Assembly (NCBI RefSeq): GCF_014698505.1
Contig: NZ_JACJTD010000005.1
Coordinates: forward strand, 124,001-188,000
DNA from: Nostoc foliaceum FACHB-393
Lineage (GTDB): Bacteria > Cyanobacteriota > Cyanobacteriia > Cyanobacteriales > Nostocaceae
Direction of reading: 5' to 3'
DNA length: 64,000 nucleotides
In this document: piece after piece, positions 55,904 to 64,000 of the stretch
Position numbering within the stretch: position 1 is the first letter of the stretch
Layout: each line of letters opens with the position of its first letter
The notes under the pieces: model-generated
Told to the model about the DNA's origin: nothing
The model's database searches: none
Seen by the model: the letters and a program-made list of their open reading frames with translations, nothing else
Translations under genes and position numbers: made by a program

Positions 55904-57697
55904 ATGCAAGAGTTTGCCGCAGGAATGCAGATGGATTGGATTAGCTTACTTAAAGCTCAACAAGCTGATTTCCTTCAACGTGTGAAAAAGCCTAAAACTT
56001 ATGACTTATCTTTGCTGGAAAGTCAAGTAAAAGGCTGTCACACTGAAATCATGGCTTTTTGGGGCGAGCCATTGGCAAGACTCCAAGAAGTTTCTCGCCA
56101 ACAAGCAGAAGTTCTCGCCAAAAACCCGCCGCCGACACCGCCTGAATATCCTGAGCCTCCCGACTGGACGATACCTTTCCCCAAATACTTCCAGCGACAA
56201 GCGGAAGATTATCTTTTGCGGGAGCATATTGTTGACCGGGTGATAACTGAACGCTTGGGGAAGTTGGTAAAAAAGGTATCACAAGATACCTTGGAAAACA
56301 TGGTTTTAGATGATGAGGGAAATTTGTGTGGCGAAAGCAAATTTTCTTATCTACTAAAAGATAATCCTCAGCTAAGTGTTCAAGTTTATGTTGCTGACGG
56401 AGAAAGTTTTAATGGTATTAAGAAAGACAAAATTAGGTGGTCGGTTACTCAAGAAGATTTAAGAAAGCACCAAGCATTAATTTTTCTATGTTTGTTTTAT
56501 CCATCTACAGGTAAGCTAGGATACGACGAAAAACAGAGCATAATTACAGGCTTTTTACCTGCAAATCAAATTGAGCTTACTGAACCAAAAATATACATTA
56601 ATCCGAGTAACTTGTTATATGCAGGGGGGTTGAGTTGGTATTTAGAATCACTTGTTGGCAAAAAAGACACATCACCATTAATTAATGAGAGAGCGATCGC
56701 AGATACAATACAGACTCTACCATCAGAGCATTGCCTTAAGGGTATAGTTGGTGATTGGGAATGCTGGCAGACTTTGCAAGGGCACAACAGAGGCATTAAT
56801 TGCCTAGCTTTCAGTTCCGGGTGTAAGAATGGCAAAGCCTTACCCATATTGGCAAGTGGTAGTCGTGGAGAAACGAAACTCTGGGATTTAAGCAAGGGTG
56901 AATTAATAGAGACATTATCAGAGTATCCTTGGGTGATATCTGGGCTGGTGGATGAAGTGAATTCCCTGGCTTTTAGTTCAGATGGACAGACTTTAGTGAG
57001 TTGTGGTGCAGATTCCACTATTAAGCTTTGGCACGTAGGCGCTTTAGACTTGATAGATATTTTGCACAAACATAATGGGGTAGTGCGGTGCGCTGCCTTC
57101 ACCCCAGATGGCAGAATGTTAGCTACAGGTGGAGATGATAGAAAAATTCTGTTTTGGGATTTGATGCATCGTCAGGTTGCGATCGCACTCTCTTTAGATG
57201 ATACAGCTGCTCATTCCCTGGTTTTAAGTCGAGACGGGGAAACTTTAGTTACAGGTAGCTATCGCAAAATTAAAGTCTGGCGCACCTTACCTCAGACGGG
57301 TATCAAAAGTTTAAAGGACGCAGAACCACTGCATACCCTCATGGGTCATTCTCACATCGTTCGTTCCTTGGCGATTAGTGCAGATGGTAAAATGCTGGTG
57401 AGTGGTAGCTGGGATCAAACAATTAAAGTTTGGCAATTGGAGACTGGGGAATTACTTCATACTCTTAAAGGACATAGAGATAGAGTATATGCGATCGCAT
57501 TAAGTCCCGATGGTCAAATTATCGCTAGCGGTAGTGCTGATAAAACCATTAAGTTGTGGCATCTACAAACCGGGGAATTGCTGGGTACGTTTACAGGTCA
57601 TGGGAATATAGTCACAGCATTAGCCTTCACAGCTTCCGGTGAGATGTTGGTTAGCGGGAGTTTAGATAAGACGATTAAAATTTGGCAACGGAGTTAA
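55904..57697 (+). CDS. WD40 beta-propeller protein with a cyanobacterial N-terminal domain
   Basis: A 597-aa protein. Residues ~1-280 form an N-terminal region with charged helices, a Pro-rich stretch (PPPTPPEYPEPPDW) and no recognised enzyme motif. Residues ~290-597 contain seven WD40 repeats, each ending in variants of KLWHL/KVWQL/KIWQ with GH near the start, enough for one closed propeller. The last three repeats are the most regular. Probably a cytosolic scaffold. A TAATTCGTAATTCG short repeat follows its stop directly (57694-57724), as at many Nostoc gene ends. Confidence 0.93.
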   Translation: MQEFAAGMQMDWISLLKAQQADFLQRVKKPKTYDLSLLESQVKGCHTEIMAFWGEPLARLQEVSRQQAEVLAKNPPPTPPEYPEPPDWTIPFPKYFQRQAEDYLLREHIVDRVITERLGKLVKKVSQDTLENMVLDDEGNLCGESKFSYLLKDNPQLSVQVYVADGESFNGIKKDKIRWSVTQEDLRKHQALIFLCLFYPSTGKLGYDEKQSIITGFLPANQIELTEPKIYINPSNLLYAGGLSWYLESLVGKKDTSPLINERAIADTIQTLPSEHCLKGIVGDWECWQTLQGHNRGINCLAFSSGCKNGKALPILASGSRGETKLWDLSKGELIETLSEYPWVISGLVDEVNSLAFSSDGQTLVSCGADSTIKLWHVGALDLIDILHKHNGVVRCAAFTPDGRMLATGGDDRKILFWDLMHRQVAIALSLDDTAAHSLVLSRDGETLVTGSYRKIKVWRTLPQTGIKSLKDAEPLHTLMGHSHIVRSLAISADGKMLVSGSWDQTIKVWQLETGELLHTLKGHRDRVYAIALSPDGQIIASGSADKTIKLWHLQTGELLGTFTGHGNIVTALAFTASGEMLVSGSLDKTIKIWQRS

Positions 57698-57724
57698 TAA
57701 TTCGTAATTCGTAATTCGTAATTA
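57694..57724. repeat. AATTCGT short tandem repeat
   Basis: Four near-perfect 7-bp units (ATTCGTA) start at the stop codon of the WD40 gene. The same unit occurs inside aptA2 around 10921-10990. Confidence 0.75.
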
Positions 57725-57775
57725 TTCAGTCTTTGATATTCGTGTGAGACGCATCAAATCATGAGCTAAATCAGC

Positions 57776-57955
57776 CTAAAACCCCATTGCACCTACCCAT
57801 AACTGTCCATAGAAACCGATCCAAAAAACACTATGTCTGTGCTGCGATCGCTGTAATTCCTGGAGACGACCAACATAGTTTTTGTAGTCCCATTTAACGG
57901 TGTTTGTTCTGAGATTGTCGGCTGTTTTTGACCCATCGGCTTCAGCCCCTTTGTC
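57776..57955 (-). pseudogene. Possible small gene remnant
   Basis: A minus-strand open frame without an ATG reads WDYKNYVGRLQELQRSQHRH, then an aromatic-rich end (SVFWIGFYGQLWVGAMGF) before a stop at 57776. The composition looks protein-like and ends in an amphipathic hydrophobic tail. No family is recognised. The rest of the gap 57698-58069 holds an AATTCGT repeat and a TTCCCTGG/CCAGGGAA hairpin near 58028-58049. Confidence 0.3.
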
Positions 57956-58069
57956 ACCCCTTCAGGCTAAAAACTAAAACTGGCGTAGCGACTGTCTTAA
58001 AAGTCAAGTGTATTGTCCTATAAGTGCATTCCCTGGTTCTTGCCAGGGAACGAGAGGTACTTCTAACTC

Positions 58070-59542
58070 TTAAAATCTTTCCACACCTTCAAATTGCTTG
58101 AGTGCCGATGCATTTGCTGCTTCACCACAAGTACGCGGTGTAGGGAATATCTTTTCAGGATTTGCTAACCCTTTAGGATTAAAAACTTGCCGCACCCATT
58201 GCATCGTTTCTAAATCAACTGGGCTAAACATCTGTGGCATATAGCACTTTTTCTCTTCACCAATGCCATGCTCACCAGAAATACTACCACCAACTTGGAC
58301 ACAAAGTTTGAGAATTTTTCCACCCATTTCTTCTACTTGCTCTAATGCCCCAGGCACAGAATTATCATAAAGAATTAGCGGATGAAGATTGCCATCGCCA
58401 GCATGAAATACATTAGCAACCCGATAACCGTATTGTTCACTTAATGTCTTAATTTCGTGCAGAACATAAGGCAACTGAGTCCGGGGAATGACACCATCTT
58501 GTACATAATAATCTGGACTTAAATGCCCAGCAGCAGCAAAAGCCGCTTTGCGTCCTTTCCATAATTTTAATCGAGTTTCTGGGTCACTAGCAGAAGTGAC
58601 ATTTCGCGCCCCATTCTTTTGACAAATTTCAGTAACTCGTTGCTTATTTCCTACAACTTCCACTTCTAAACCGTCAATTTCTATTAGCAAAATAGCAGTA
58701 GCATCACGGGGATAACAATTTGTTGCAACAACATCTTCAACTGCATTGATGCTGAAGTTATCCATCATTTCCATCCCACCAGGAATAATTCCGGCGCTGA
58801 TGATGTCAGAAACAGTTGCTCCGGCAGCTTCAATACTGGTAAAATCTGCCAACAAGACACAAATTGATTCTGGACTTTTGAGAATTCGCAAAGTAATTTC
58901 TGTGGCAATTCCTAAAGTGCCTTCAGAACCAACAAACACACCTGTTAAGTCATAACCAGGCATTTCGGGGATTTGCCCGCCTAAATCAATAATTTCCCCT
59001 TCTGGCGTAACAATTTTTAATCCCAAAACGTGGTTAGTGGTAACGCCATACTTGAGACAATGTACGCCACCAGAGTTTTCAGCAATATTGCCTCCGATAG
59101 AGCAGATAATTTGACTAGATGGGTCAGGAGCATAGTAAAAACCAGCACCACTGACAGCTTGTGTTACCCAACTATTAATCACTCCTGGTTGCACAATTGC
59201 CCGCTGATTTTCCAAATCAATATTCAGGATTTGCCGCATTAAGGAAGTGACAATTAAAACAGAGTCTTTTTGTGGCAAAGCGCCACCAGATAGACCTGTG
59301 CCAGAGCCGCGTGCTATGAAGGCAATAGAGTATTGGTTGCATATCTTTACAATTTCTGCAACTTGTTCTGTAGTTCTCGGTAACACCACTACAGCCGGAC
59401 GTTGGCGGTAACCAGTTAAACCATCGCATTCATAGGTAATGAGTTCTTCGCGGCGTTGCACCACACCATTTTTACCAAGGATAGCCTCGAATGCTTTGAT
59501 AATGGGTTTCCAGTTGCGTTGTTTTTTATCTTGGGCAAGCAT
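58070..59542 (-). CDS. glcD: FAD-linked glycolate oxidase subunit GlcD
   Basis: A 490-aa FAD-binding type 4 (PCMH) oxidoreductase. The FAD domain shows RPAVVVLPRTTEQVAEIVKIC, ARGSGTGLSGGALP, CSIGGNIAENSGGVHCLKYG and GSEGTLGIATEITL. The C-terminal FAD-oxidase domain contains DYYVQDGVIPRTQLP, VFHAGDGNLHP and SGEHGIGEEK. This matches GlcD, which oxidises glycolate to glyoxylate in photorespiration with GlcE and GlcF; those partners are not adjacent. A D-lactate dehydrogenase is the main alternative. Confidence 0.93.
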   Translation of the reverse strand: MLAQDKKQRNWKPIIKAFEAILGKNGVVQRREELITYECDGLTGYRQRPAVVVLPRTTEQVAEIVKICNQYSIAFIARGSGTGLSGGALPQKDSVLIVTSLMRQILNIDLENQRAIVQPGVINSWVTQAVSGAGFYYAPDPSSQIICSIGGNIAENSGGVHCLKYGVTTNHVLGLKIVTPEGEIIDLGGQIPEMPGYDLTGVFVGSEGTLGIATEITLRILKSPESICVLLADFTSIEAAGATVSDIISAGIIPGGMEMMDNFSINAVEDVVATNCYPRDATAILLIEIDGLEVEVVGNKQRVTEICQKNGARNVTSASDPETRLKLWKGRKAAFAAAGHLSPDYYVQDGVIPRTQLPYVLHEIKTLSEQYGYRVANVFHAGDGNLHPLILYDNSVPGALEQVEEMGGKILKLCVQVGGSISGEHGIGEEKKCYMPQMFSPVDLETMQWVRQVFNPKGLANPEKIFPTPRTCGEAANASALKQFEGVERF

Positions 59543-59760
59543 AGTTTTTTAAAGTTTGCTCTAGTAACTTAGAGTTTAAAACAATCCCCAAGTTTTGAGG
59601 GATTAGTCTCTACTCCAAACTCTTTTTCTGTTAACCAAAATTTGCTTGCTTGCTTAAGAAATCCCGGTAAAGCAACTACCCCCAATTTCAACTTCACCTA
59701 ATTCCCAAATAATTTACTACTGTGTTTTACAAAGAGTCTATTTATACTAGTAACTATATT

Positions 59761-59840
59761 TATAGCTGTTCCCATTTAGATGCGGTACAACATTACATCA
59801 CGAGGTGTAGGGGCACGGCACGTAAACGAGAACCGCTATA
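59761..59840. mobile_element. 80-bp inverted-repeat element upstream of the sensor gene
   Basis: TATAGCTGTTC at 59761 and GAACCGCTATA at 59830-59840 form an 11-bp inverted repeat with one mismatch. Its right 23 bp recur, inverted, at 31422-31444. Otherwise the gap 59543-59929 holds no gene. Confidence 0.55.
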
Positions 59841-59929
59841 AGTCCTTCTTTGCGTATTGTAACAAAAGTTTTGATTCAAGTATAGTTAACTACAATATAG
59901 TCCAAAAAACTTGTGTTTGAGACAACTTG

Positions 59930-62900
59930 ATGCTGGAATTTGGGAAAAGGCTTCTTGCTTATAAACAGTTTATCCCCCACGGTCATTGCTATCTTTGGAA
60001 AACAGAATTAGTGGGGTTACATATTGTATCCGATAGTTTAATTGCGCTTGCTTATTATTCCATTCCCATCACGCTACTTTATTTTGTCCGCAAGCGCCAA
60101 GATTTGCCCTTCAACTGGATATTTCTGCTATTTGCAACATTTATTGTTACTTGTGGTACTACCCACCTGATGGAGATTTGGACGCTCTGGTATCCAACTT
60201 ATTGGTTGAGTGGTTGCCTTAAAGCTATTACAGCCGTAGTTTCACTGTACACAGCTTGTGAACTTATACCTTTAATACCAAAAGCACTTGCTCTCCCCAG
60301 TCATGCACAACTGGAGGCAGCTAATCGAGAATTAGAGCGGGAAATTAGCGAACGGCAAGCCGCGCTGTGCGATCGCAAACAGGCAGAACTCGCACTACAA
60401 GAGCGGGAAGCTATGTTGCGGCGAATTGGCGATAACCTGCCCAATGGGGCAATTTATAAAGTAATCCGCCAATTGGATGGCAGCGATCGCTTTGATTATA
60501 TCAGTGCGGGGATTGAAAGACTGACGGAAGTCAGGGCAGAAGATGCACTGAAAGATCCAAGTTTACTTTATCGCCAGTTTATCCCAGAAGACGCACTACT
60601 CTTTCAGGCAGCAGTCGATGAATCCCGGCAGAATCTCTCGGTGCTTGATATACAAGTGCGAATTCAAATGCCCAGCGCTCACCTTAAATGGTTTCATTTT
60701 CGTTCTACGCCACGCCAGTTGCAGGATGGTTGTGTAGTTTGGGATGGACTGGTAGTAGATGTGACCAACCTCAAATGTGCTGAAGAAACACTACGCAAGA
60801 GTGAAGCCTTATTAGAAGAATCTCAGCGAGTTGCTCGTCTCGGTAATTGGGAGTTTGATATAGCCAGTCAAAAAGTTAGCTGGTCAAAGCAGCTTTTCGA
60901 CCTCTTTAATCGAGATCCAGCACTTCTTGAGCCGAACTACCAAGAAAATCTGCAACTATACTGGGCAGAAGATGCAGGAAAATTAGCCCAAGCAACTGAG
61001 CGGGCAATTTCAACTGGCGAATCCTACAAACTTATTCTACGCGCATCTCCAACTTACGGGTCTACTATTTATATTGAGGGGATTGGACATGCAGAATTCA
61101 ACGCGGATGGAAAAGTAATTCGCCTCTATGGGACTGCCCAAGATGTTACAGAACGGCTTGCCGCACTCAACGAACGCAAACAAGCCGAGAAAGAACTCCG
61201 ACGCAGTGAAACGTTGCTAGCTACTGCTCAAAAGATTGCCCATCTGGGCAGTTGGGAGTGGTACTTAGAGTCTCAAAAGCAAATTTGGTCAGATGAAACC
61301 TTTCGTATCTTAGGTTTAAATTCTACTCAATCAGCACCGACGCAGGCTGCATTTCTCCAGATGCTTCACCCAGAAGACCGACCAGTGTTGCAGAGGCGTT
61401 TACTAAAGGCGATCGCCAATAAAACTCCTTTCAATCTTGAATATCGCATTATCCGACCTGATGGCTCATTGCGCTACCTGGAGTCAAGAGCAGAGGTAGC
61501 TTATGATACTCAGGGTAAGACTGTTAGACTGTATGGAGCTATTCAAGATATTACAGAACGTAAAGAAAGCGAGTTAGAAATCACCAAGAGCCGCGACTTG
61601 CTAGAAGCTGTCTTTAACGAATCCGCTGATGCGCTTTTTTTGGTAGATACAGAAACGTTACTGACCATTGACTGTAATAATCGTGCAGTAGAACTATTTG
61701 CAGCCTCAAGCAAAGCTGAACTCATTGGTATTGAAGGTCATACTTTACAAAAAGAGCAGTTTACTTCTGATGAACTAACCAGCATTGTCGAAAAAATTAA
61801 CCAGCAAGAGTTGTGGAGTCGTGAAATTGCATACTTTACCAAGCAGGGCAATTGCTTTTGGGGAAACATAGCAATCAAACAAATCAGGGTTGCTGACCGA
61901 GTGATGAATTTAGTACGAGTTACGGATATCAGCCCCAAGAAGCGTATCGAAGAAGAACGCCAACGAGCAGAAGTAGCCTTAGCTAAAAGTGAAGAACAAC
62001 TTAGGCTGACGATGGAATTTAACTATATCGGTAGTTGGGATTGGAATTTGCTTGATGGGGCAGTCATTTGGAATGACAACCACTTTCGCTTGTTAGGGTT
62101 AGAACCAGAAACATCATCAGCTAGATACCAGGTATGGCGCAATGCTATTCATCCAAAGGATGTTGAGCGAGTTGAACAGGCTCTATTCAACGCCATGACT
62201 CAGCATACTAATTATGAAGCTGAATATCGGGTGATTCATCCTGATGGCAAAGTGCGCTGGTTGGTTGGAAAAGGACGCAGTATTTACAACGAAGTAGGTA
62301 AACCTGTGCGGATGTTGGGTGTGGTGATTGATATTAGCGATCGCAAGCAAGCAGAAATTGCTCTGAAACAAAGTGAGATTCGCTACCGTGCCATTGTCGA
62401 AGATCAGACTGAACTCATTGCCCGATATTTACCAGACGGTACACTTACGTTTGTCAACCAAGCTTATGCAGTTTATTTTGGACAATCGCCCGAGGAAATG
62501 ATCGGCAGCCGCTATCAACCGATTATCTTTGAGGAAGATCGGGAGCGAGTTGTTCAATTAGTCGCTTCAATTAGTGTCGATAATCCTGTCGTGATTATTG
62601 AGAATCGCGTCGTTGTGGCAAATAAAGTGCGTTGGACTCAATGGCATAACCGAATGCTGTTTGACGAGCAAGGATGCTTTATCGAATTTCAATCAGTGGG
62701 ACGCGATATCACAGCCCTGAAGCAAATTGAAGAAACACTTTTTCAAGAAAAAGAATTAGCTCAGGTGACGTTGCAATCGATTGGAGATGCAGTTATTACC
62801 ACAGATGCGTTTAGCAGGATTCAATACCTCAATCCCATTGCAGAATCTCTGCTCGGATGTAGTGAAGCATCTGCACAAGGGTTGCCGTTAAAAGAAATCT

Positions 62901-64000
62901 TGAGAATTGTGCATGAAACGACACGGGAGGTAGTTCAGAACCCAATTGAGCAAGCGTTAAAGGAAAATCGAATTGTGAGTTTAGCAAACCATACCGTCTT
63001 AATTACTGAAAACGATCAAGAGATTGCGATTCAAGATTCCGCCGCGCCCATTCGCAATCGTGAGGGACAAGTTATTGGCGCGGTTATGGTGTTTCATGAC
63101 GTGACTCAGAACCGCCAGCTTTCGCGTCAGCTATCCTGGCAGGCAACCCATGATGCCTTAACCGGATTGGTGAATCGCCAGGAGTTTGAGCGGCGGGTTG
63201 AACAAGCATTGCACCTTGCTTCTTTAGACTACCAGGTTTATGGGTTGTGCTATTTGGATCTCGATCACTTCAAAATCGTAAATGATACCTGTGGTCATGT
63301 GGCTGGAGACGAATTACTGCGTCAAATTACTGCCTCATTGCAGGAGAAGATTCGGAAAACTGACACACTCGCACGGTTAGGCGGCGATGAATTTGGCGTA
63401 TTACTCAATCAGTGTACACAGGAGGAAGCTTTAGGAGTTGCCAACAATCTGCTTTCATGTGTTCAAGAGTTCCGGTTTGTTTGGCAAGAGCAGGTATTCT
63501 CAATTGGAGTAAGTATTGGCTTGGTCGGTATCGACACGAATACCAAGAGCCTTGCAGAGATTATCAGCACGGCTGACGCAGCTTGCTATGCCGCGAAGAA
63601 CCGGGGGCGCAATCGCGTGTATATTGCTCAGACTGACGACCAGGAGCGACTGCAACAGCGTGGGGAGATGCAGTGGGCCAGCCGCATTTCTCAAGCCTTG
63701 GAAAGTGATTGGTTTTGTCTCTATGCTCAAAGAATTACCGCGATCGCTCCGACAGATCAAAATGGCGACCATTATGAAGTGCTGCTGCGGCTCCGGGATG
63801 AGCAGGGAAATTTAGTGCTGCCGATGGCGTTTATTCCAGCAGCAGAACGCTACAACTTGATGCACCTGATTGATCGGTGGGTGATTCAGACTCTGTTCAG
63901 GAATTGGACAAGGGTCGTTGGCGATAAACAAAGCATCTATGCGATTAACCTTTCTGGCTCTAGCATCAACGATGATCAGTTCATTGACTTTCTGTATGAG
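59930..64000 (+). CDS. Ethylene-receptor-like sensor: ethylene-binding domain, seven PAS, GGDEF, EAL (3' end beyond window)
   Basis: The frame opens at ATG 59930 and is still open at 64000 (1357 codons). Residues ~30-115 form three membrane helices matching the ETR1 ethylene-binding domain. Asp35, Tyr42, Ile45, Pro46, Cys75 and His79 keep the exact spacing of ETR1 Asp25, Tyr32, Ile35, Pro36, Cys65 and His69 (SDSLIALAYYSIP, VTCGTTHL). A coiled coil (~120-155) and about seven PAS/PAC units (~155-1060) follow. The GGDEF domain has its motif at 1151-1155 and an RxxD inhibitory site (RKTD, 1142-1145). An EAL domain starts near 1247 (YEVLLRL at its active site) and is cut by the edge. It should bind ethylene through Cu(I) and control cyclic di-GMP; whether both catalytic domains are active is not known. 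Confidence 0.93.
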   Translation, partial: MLEFGKRLLAYKQFIPHGHCYLWKTELVGLHIVSDSLIALAYYSIPITLLYFVRKRQDLPFNWIFLLFATFIVTCGTTHLMEIWTLWYPTYWLSGCLKAITAVVSLYTACELIPLIPKALALPSHAQLEAANRELEREISERQAALCDRKQAELALQEREAMLRRIGDNLPNGAIYKVIRQLDGSDRFDYISAGIERLTEVRAEDALKDPSLLYRQFIPEDALLFQAAVDESRQNLSVLDIQVRIQMPSAHLKWFHFRSTPRQLQDGCVVWDGLVVDVTNLKCAEETLRKSEALLEESQRVARLGNWEFDIASQKVSWSKQLFDLFNRDPALLEPNYQENLQLYWAEDAGKLAQATERAISTGESYKLILRASPTYGSTIYIEGIGHAEFNADGKVIRLYGTAQDVTERLAALNERKQAEKELRRSETLLATAQKIAHLGSWEWYLESQKQIWSDETFRILGLNSTQSAPTQAAFLQMLHPEDRPVLQRRLLKAIANKTPFNLEYRIIRPDGSLRYLESRAEVAYDTQGKTVRLYGAIQDITERKESELEITKSRDLLEAVFNESADALFLVDTETLLTIDCNNRAVELFAASSKAELIGIEGHTLQKEQFTSDELTSIVEKINQQELWSREIAYFTKQGNCFWGNIAIKQIRVADRVMNLVRVTDISPKKRIEEERQRAEVALAKSEEQLRLTMEFNYIGSWDWNLLDGAVIWNDNHFRLLGLEPETSSARYQVWRNAIHPKDVERVEQALFNAMTQHTNYEAEYRVIHPDGKVRWLVGKGRSIYNEVGKPVRMLGVVIDISDRKQAEIALKQSEIRYRAIVEDQTELIARYLPDGTLTFVNQAYAVYFGQSPEEMIGSRYQPIIFEEDRERVVQLVASISVDNPVVIIENRVVVANKVRWTQWHNRMLFDEQGCFIEFQSVGRDITALKQIEETLFQEKELAQVTLQSIGDAVITTDAFSRIQYLNPIAESLLGCSEASAQGLPLKEILRIVHETTREVVQNPIEQALKENRIVSLANHTVLITENDQEIAIQDSAAPIRNREGQVIGAVMVFHDVTQNRQLSRQLSWQATHDALTGLVNRQEFERRVEQALHLASLDYQVYGLCYLDLDHFKIVNDTCGHVAGDELLRQITASLQEKIRKTDTLARLGGDEFGVLLNQCTQEEALGVANNLLSCVQEFRFVWQEQVFSIGVSIGLVGIDTNTKSLAEIISTADAACYAAKNRGRNRVYIAQTDDQERLQQRGEMQWASRISQALESDWFCLYAQRITAIAPTDQNGDHYEVLLRLRDEQGNLVLPMAFIPAAERYNLMHLIDRWVIQTLFRNWTRVVGDKQSIYAINLSGSSINDDQFIDFLYE

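Noticed and set aside
56566-57102. 178-codon minus-strand frame
   Set aside because: It is antisense to the WD40 gene; the repeats on the plus strand explain its openness.

Overview
The window looks like part of a chromosome from a filamentous, heterocyst-forming cyanobacterium of the Nostoc/Anabaena type. HIP1 octamers (GCGATCGC) occur throughout, short tandem repeats and small palindromic elements litter the spacers, and several gene families (DUF2214, DUF4112, DUF1499, seven-repeat WD40 proteins, very large PAS/GGDEF sensors) are typical of these organisms. No tRNA, rRNA, CRISPR array or intact transposase gene was seen.

Bases 1-26644 (all minus strand) hold most of an anabaenopeptin-type peptide locus. 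Read in transcription order it has hphB and a fused hphCD (chain elongation to homophenylalanine/homotyrosine), a small hydrophobic protein, two alternative starter synthetases (aptA1 and aptA2, each A-T-C-A-T-E), aptB (C-A-T), a translationally coupled AvtA-type aminotransferase, and aptC (C-A-T-C-A..., cut by the window edge). The second module of each starter has an acidic, Lys-type pocket followed by an epimerase, fitting the D-Lys of anabaenopeptins. The first modules have different pockets (basic residue versus Ile/Val), so two peptide series are predicted. aptD, a transporter and hphA are not in view and may lie left of base 1. A LamG-patatin protein gene (26702-28843) sits just upstream of hphB in the same direction.

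Bases 28844-31033 are a repeat-rich spacer followed by a group 2 sigma-70 factor gene. Bases 31430-40776 (plus strand) are an exopolysaccharide/surface glycan locus: a decayed glycosyltransferase, a glycosyltransferase, an initiating sugar transferase, a CapK-like adenylate-forming protein, an ATP-grasp ligase, a DegT-family sugar aminotransferase, and a Wzc-type chain-length/tyrosine-kinase protein split by a frameshift, then two small genes, the second also frameshifted.

Bases 40870-59542 carry mostly single genes of general type: aldo/keto reductase, small membrane or DUF proteins, a TPR protein, an aminotransferase, YjbQ, a Rieske oxygenase facing an SDR protein and an alpha/beta hydrolase, a WD40 protein and GlcD. 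Several non-autonomous terminal-inverted-repeat elements lie between them. The window ends inside a very large sensor gene (59930 to beyond 64000) with a plant-type ethylene-binding N-terminus, seven PAS domains, GGDEF and EAL domains.

Positions, start choices and motifs come from reading the sequence. Family names rest on recalled motifs and architectures; no database search was run.
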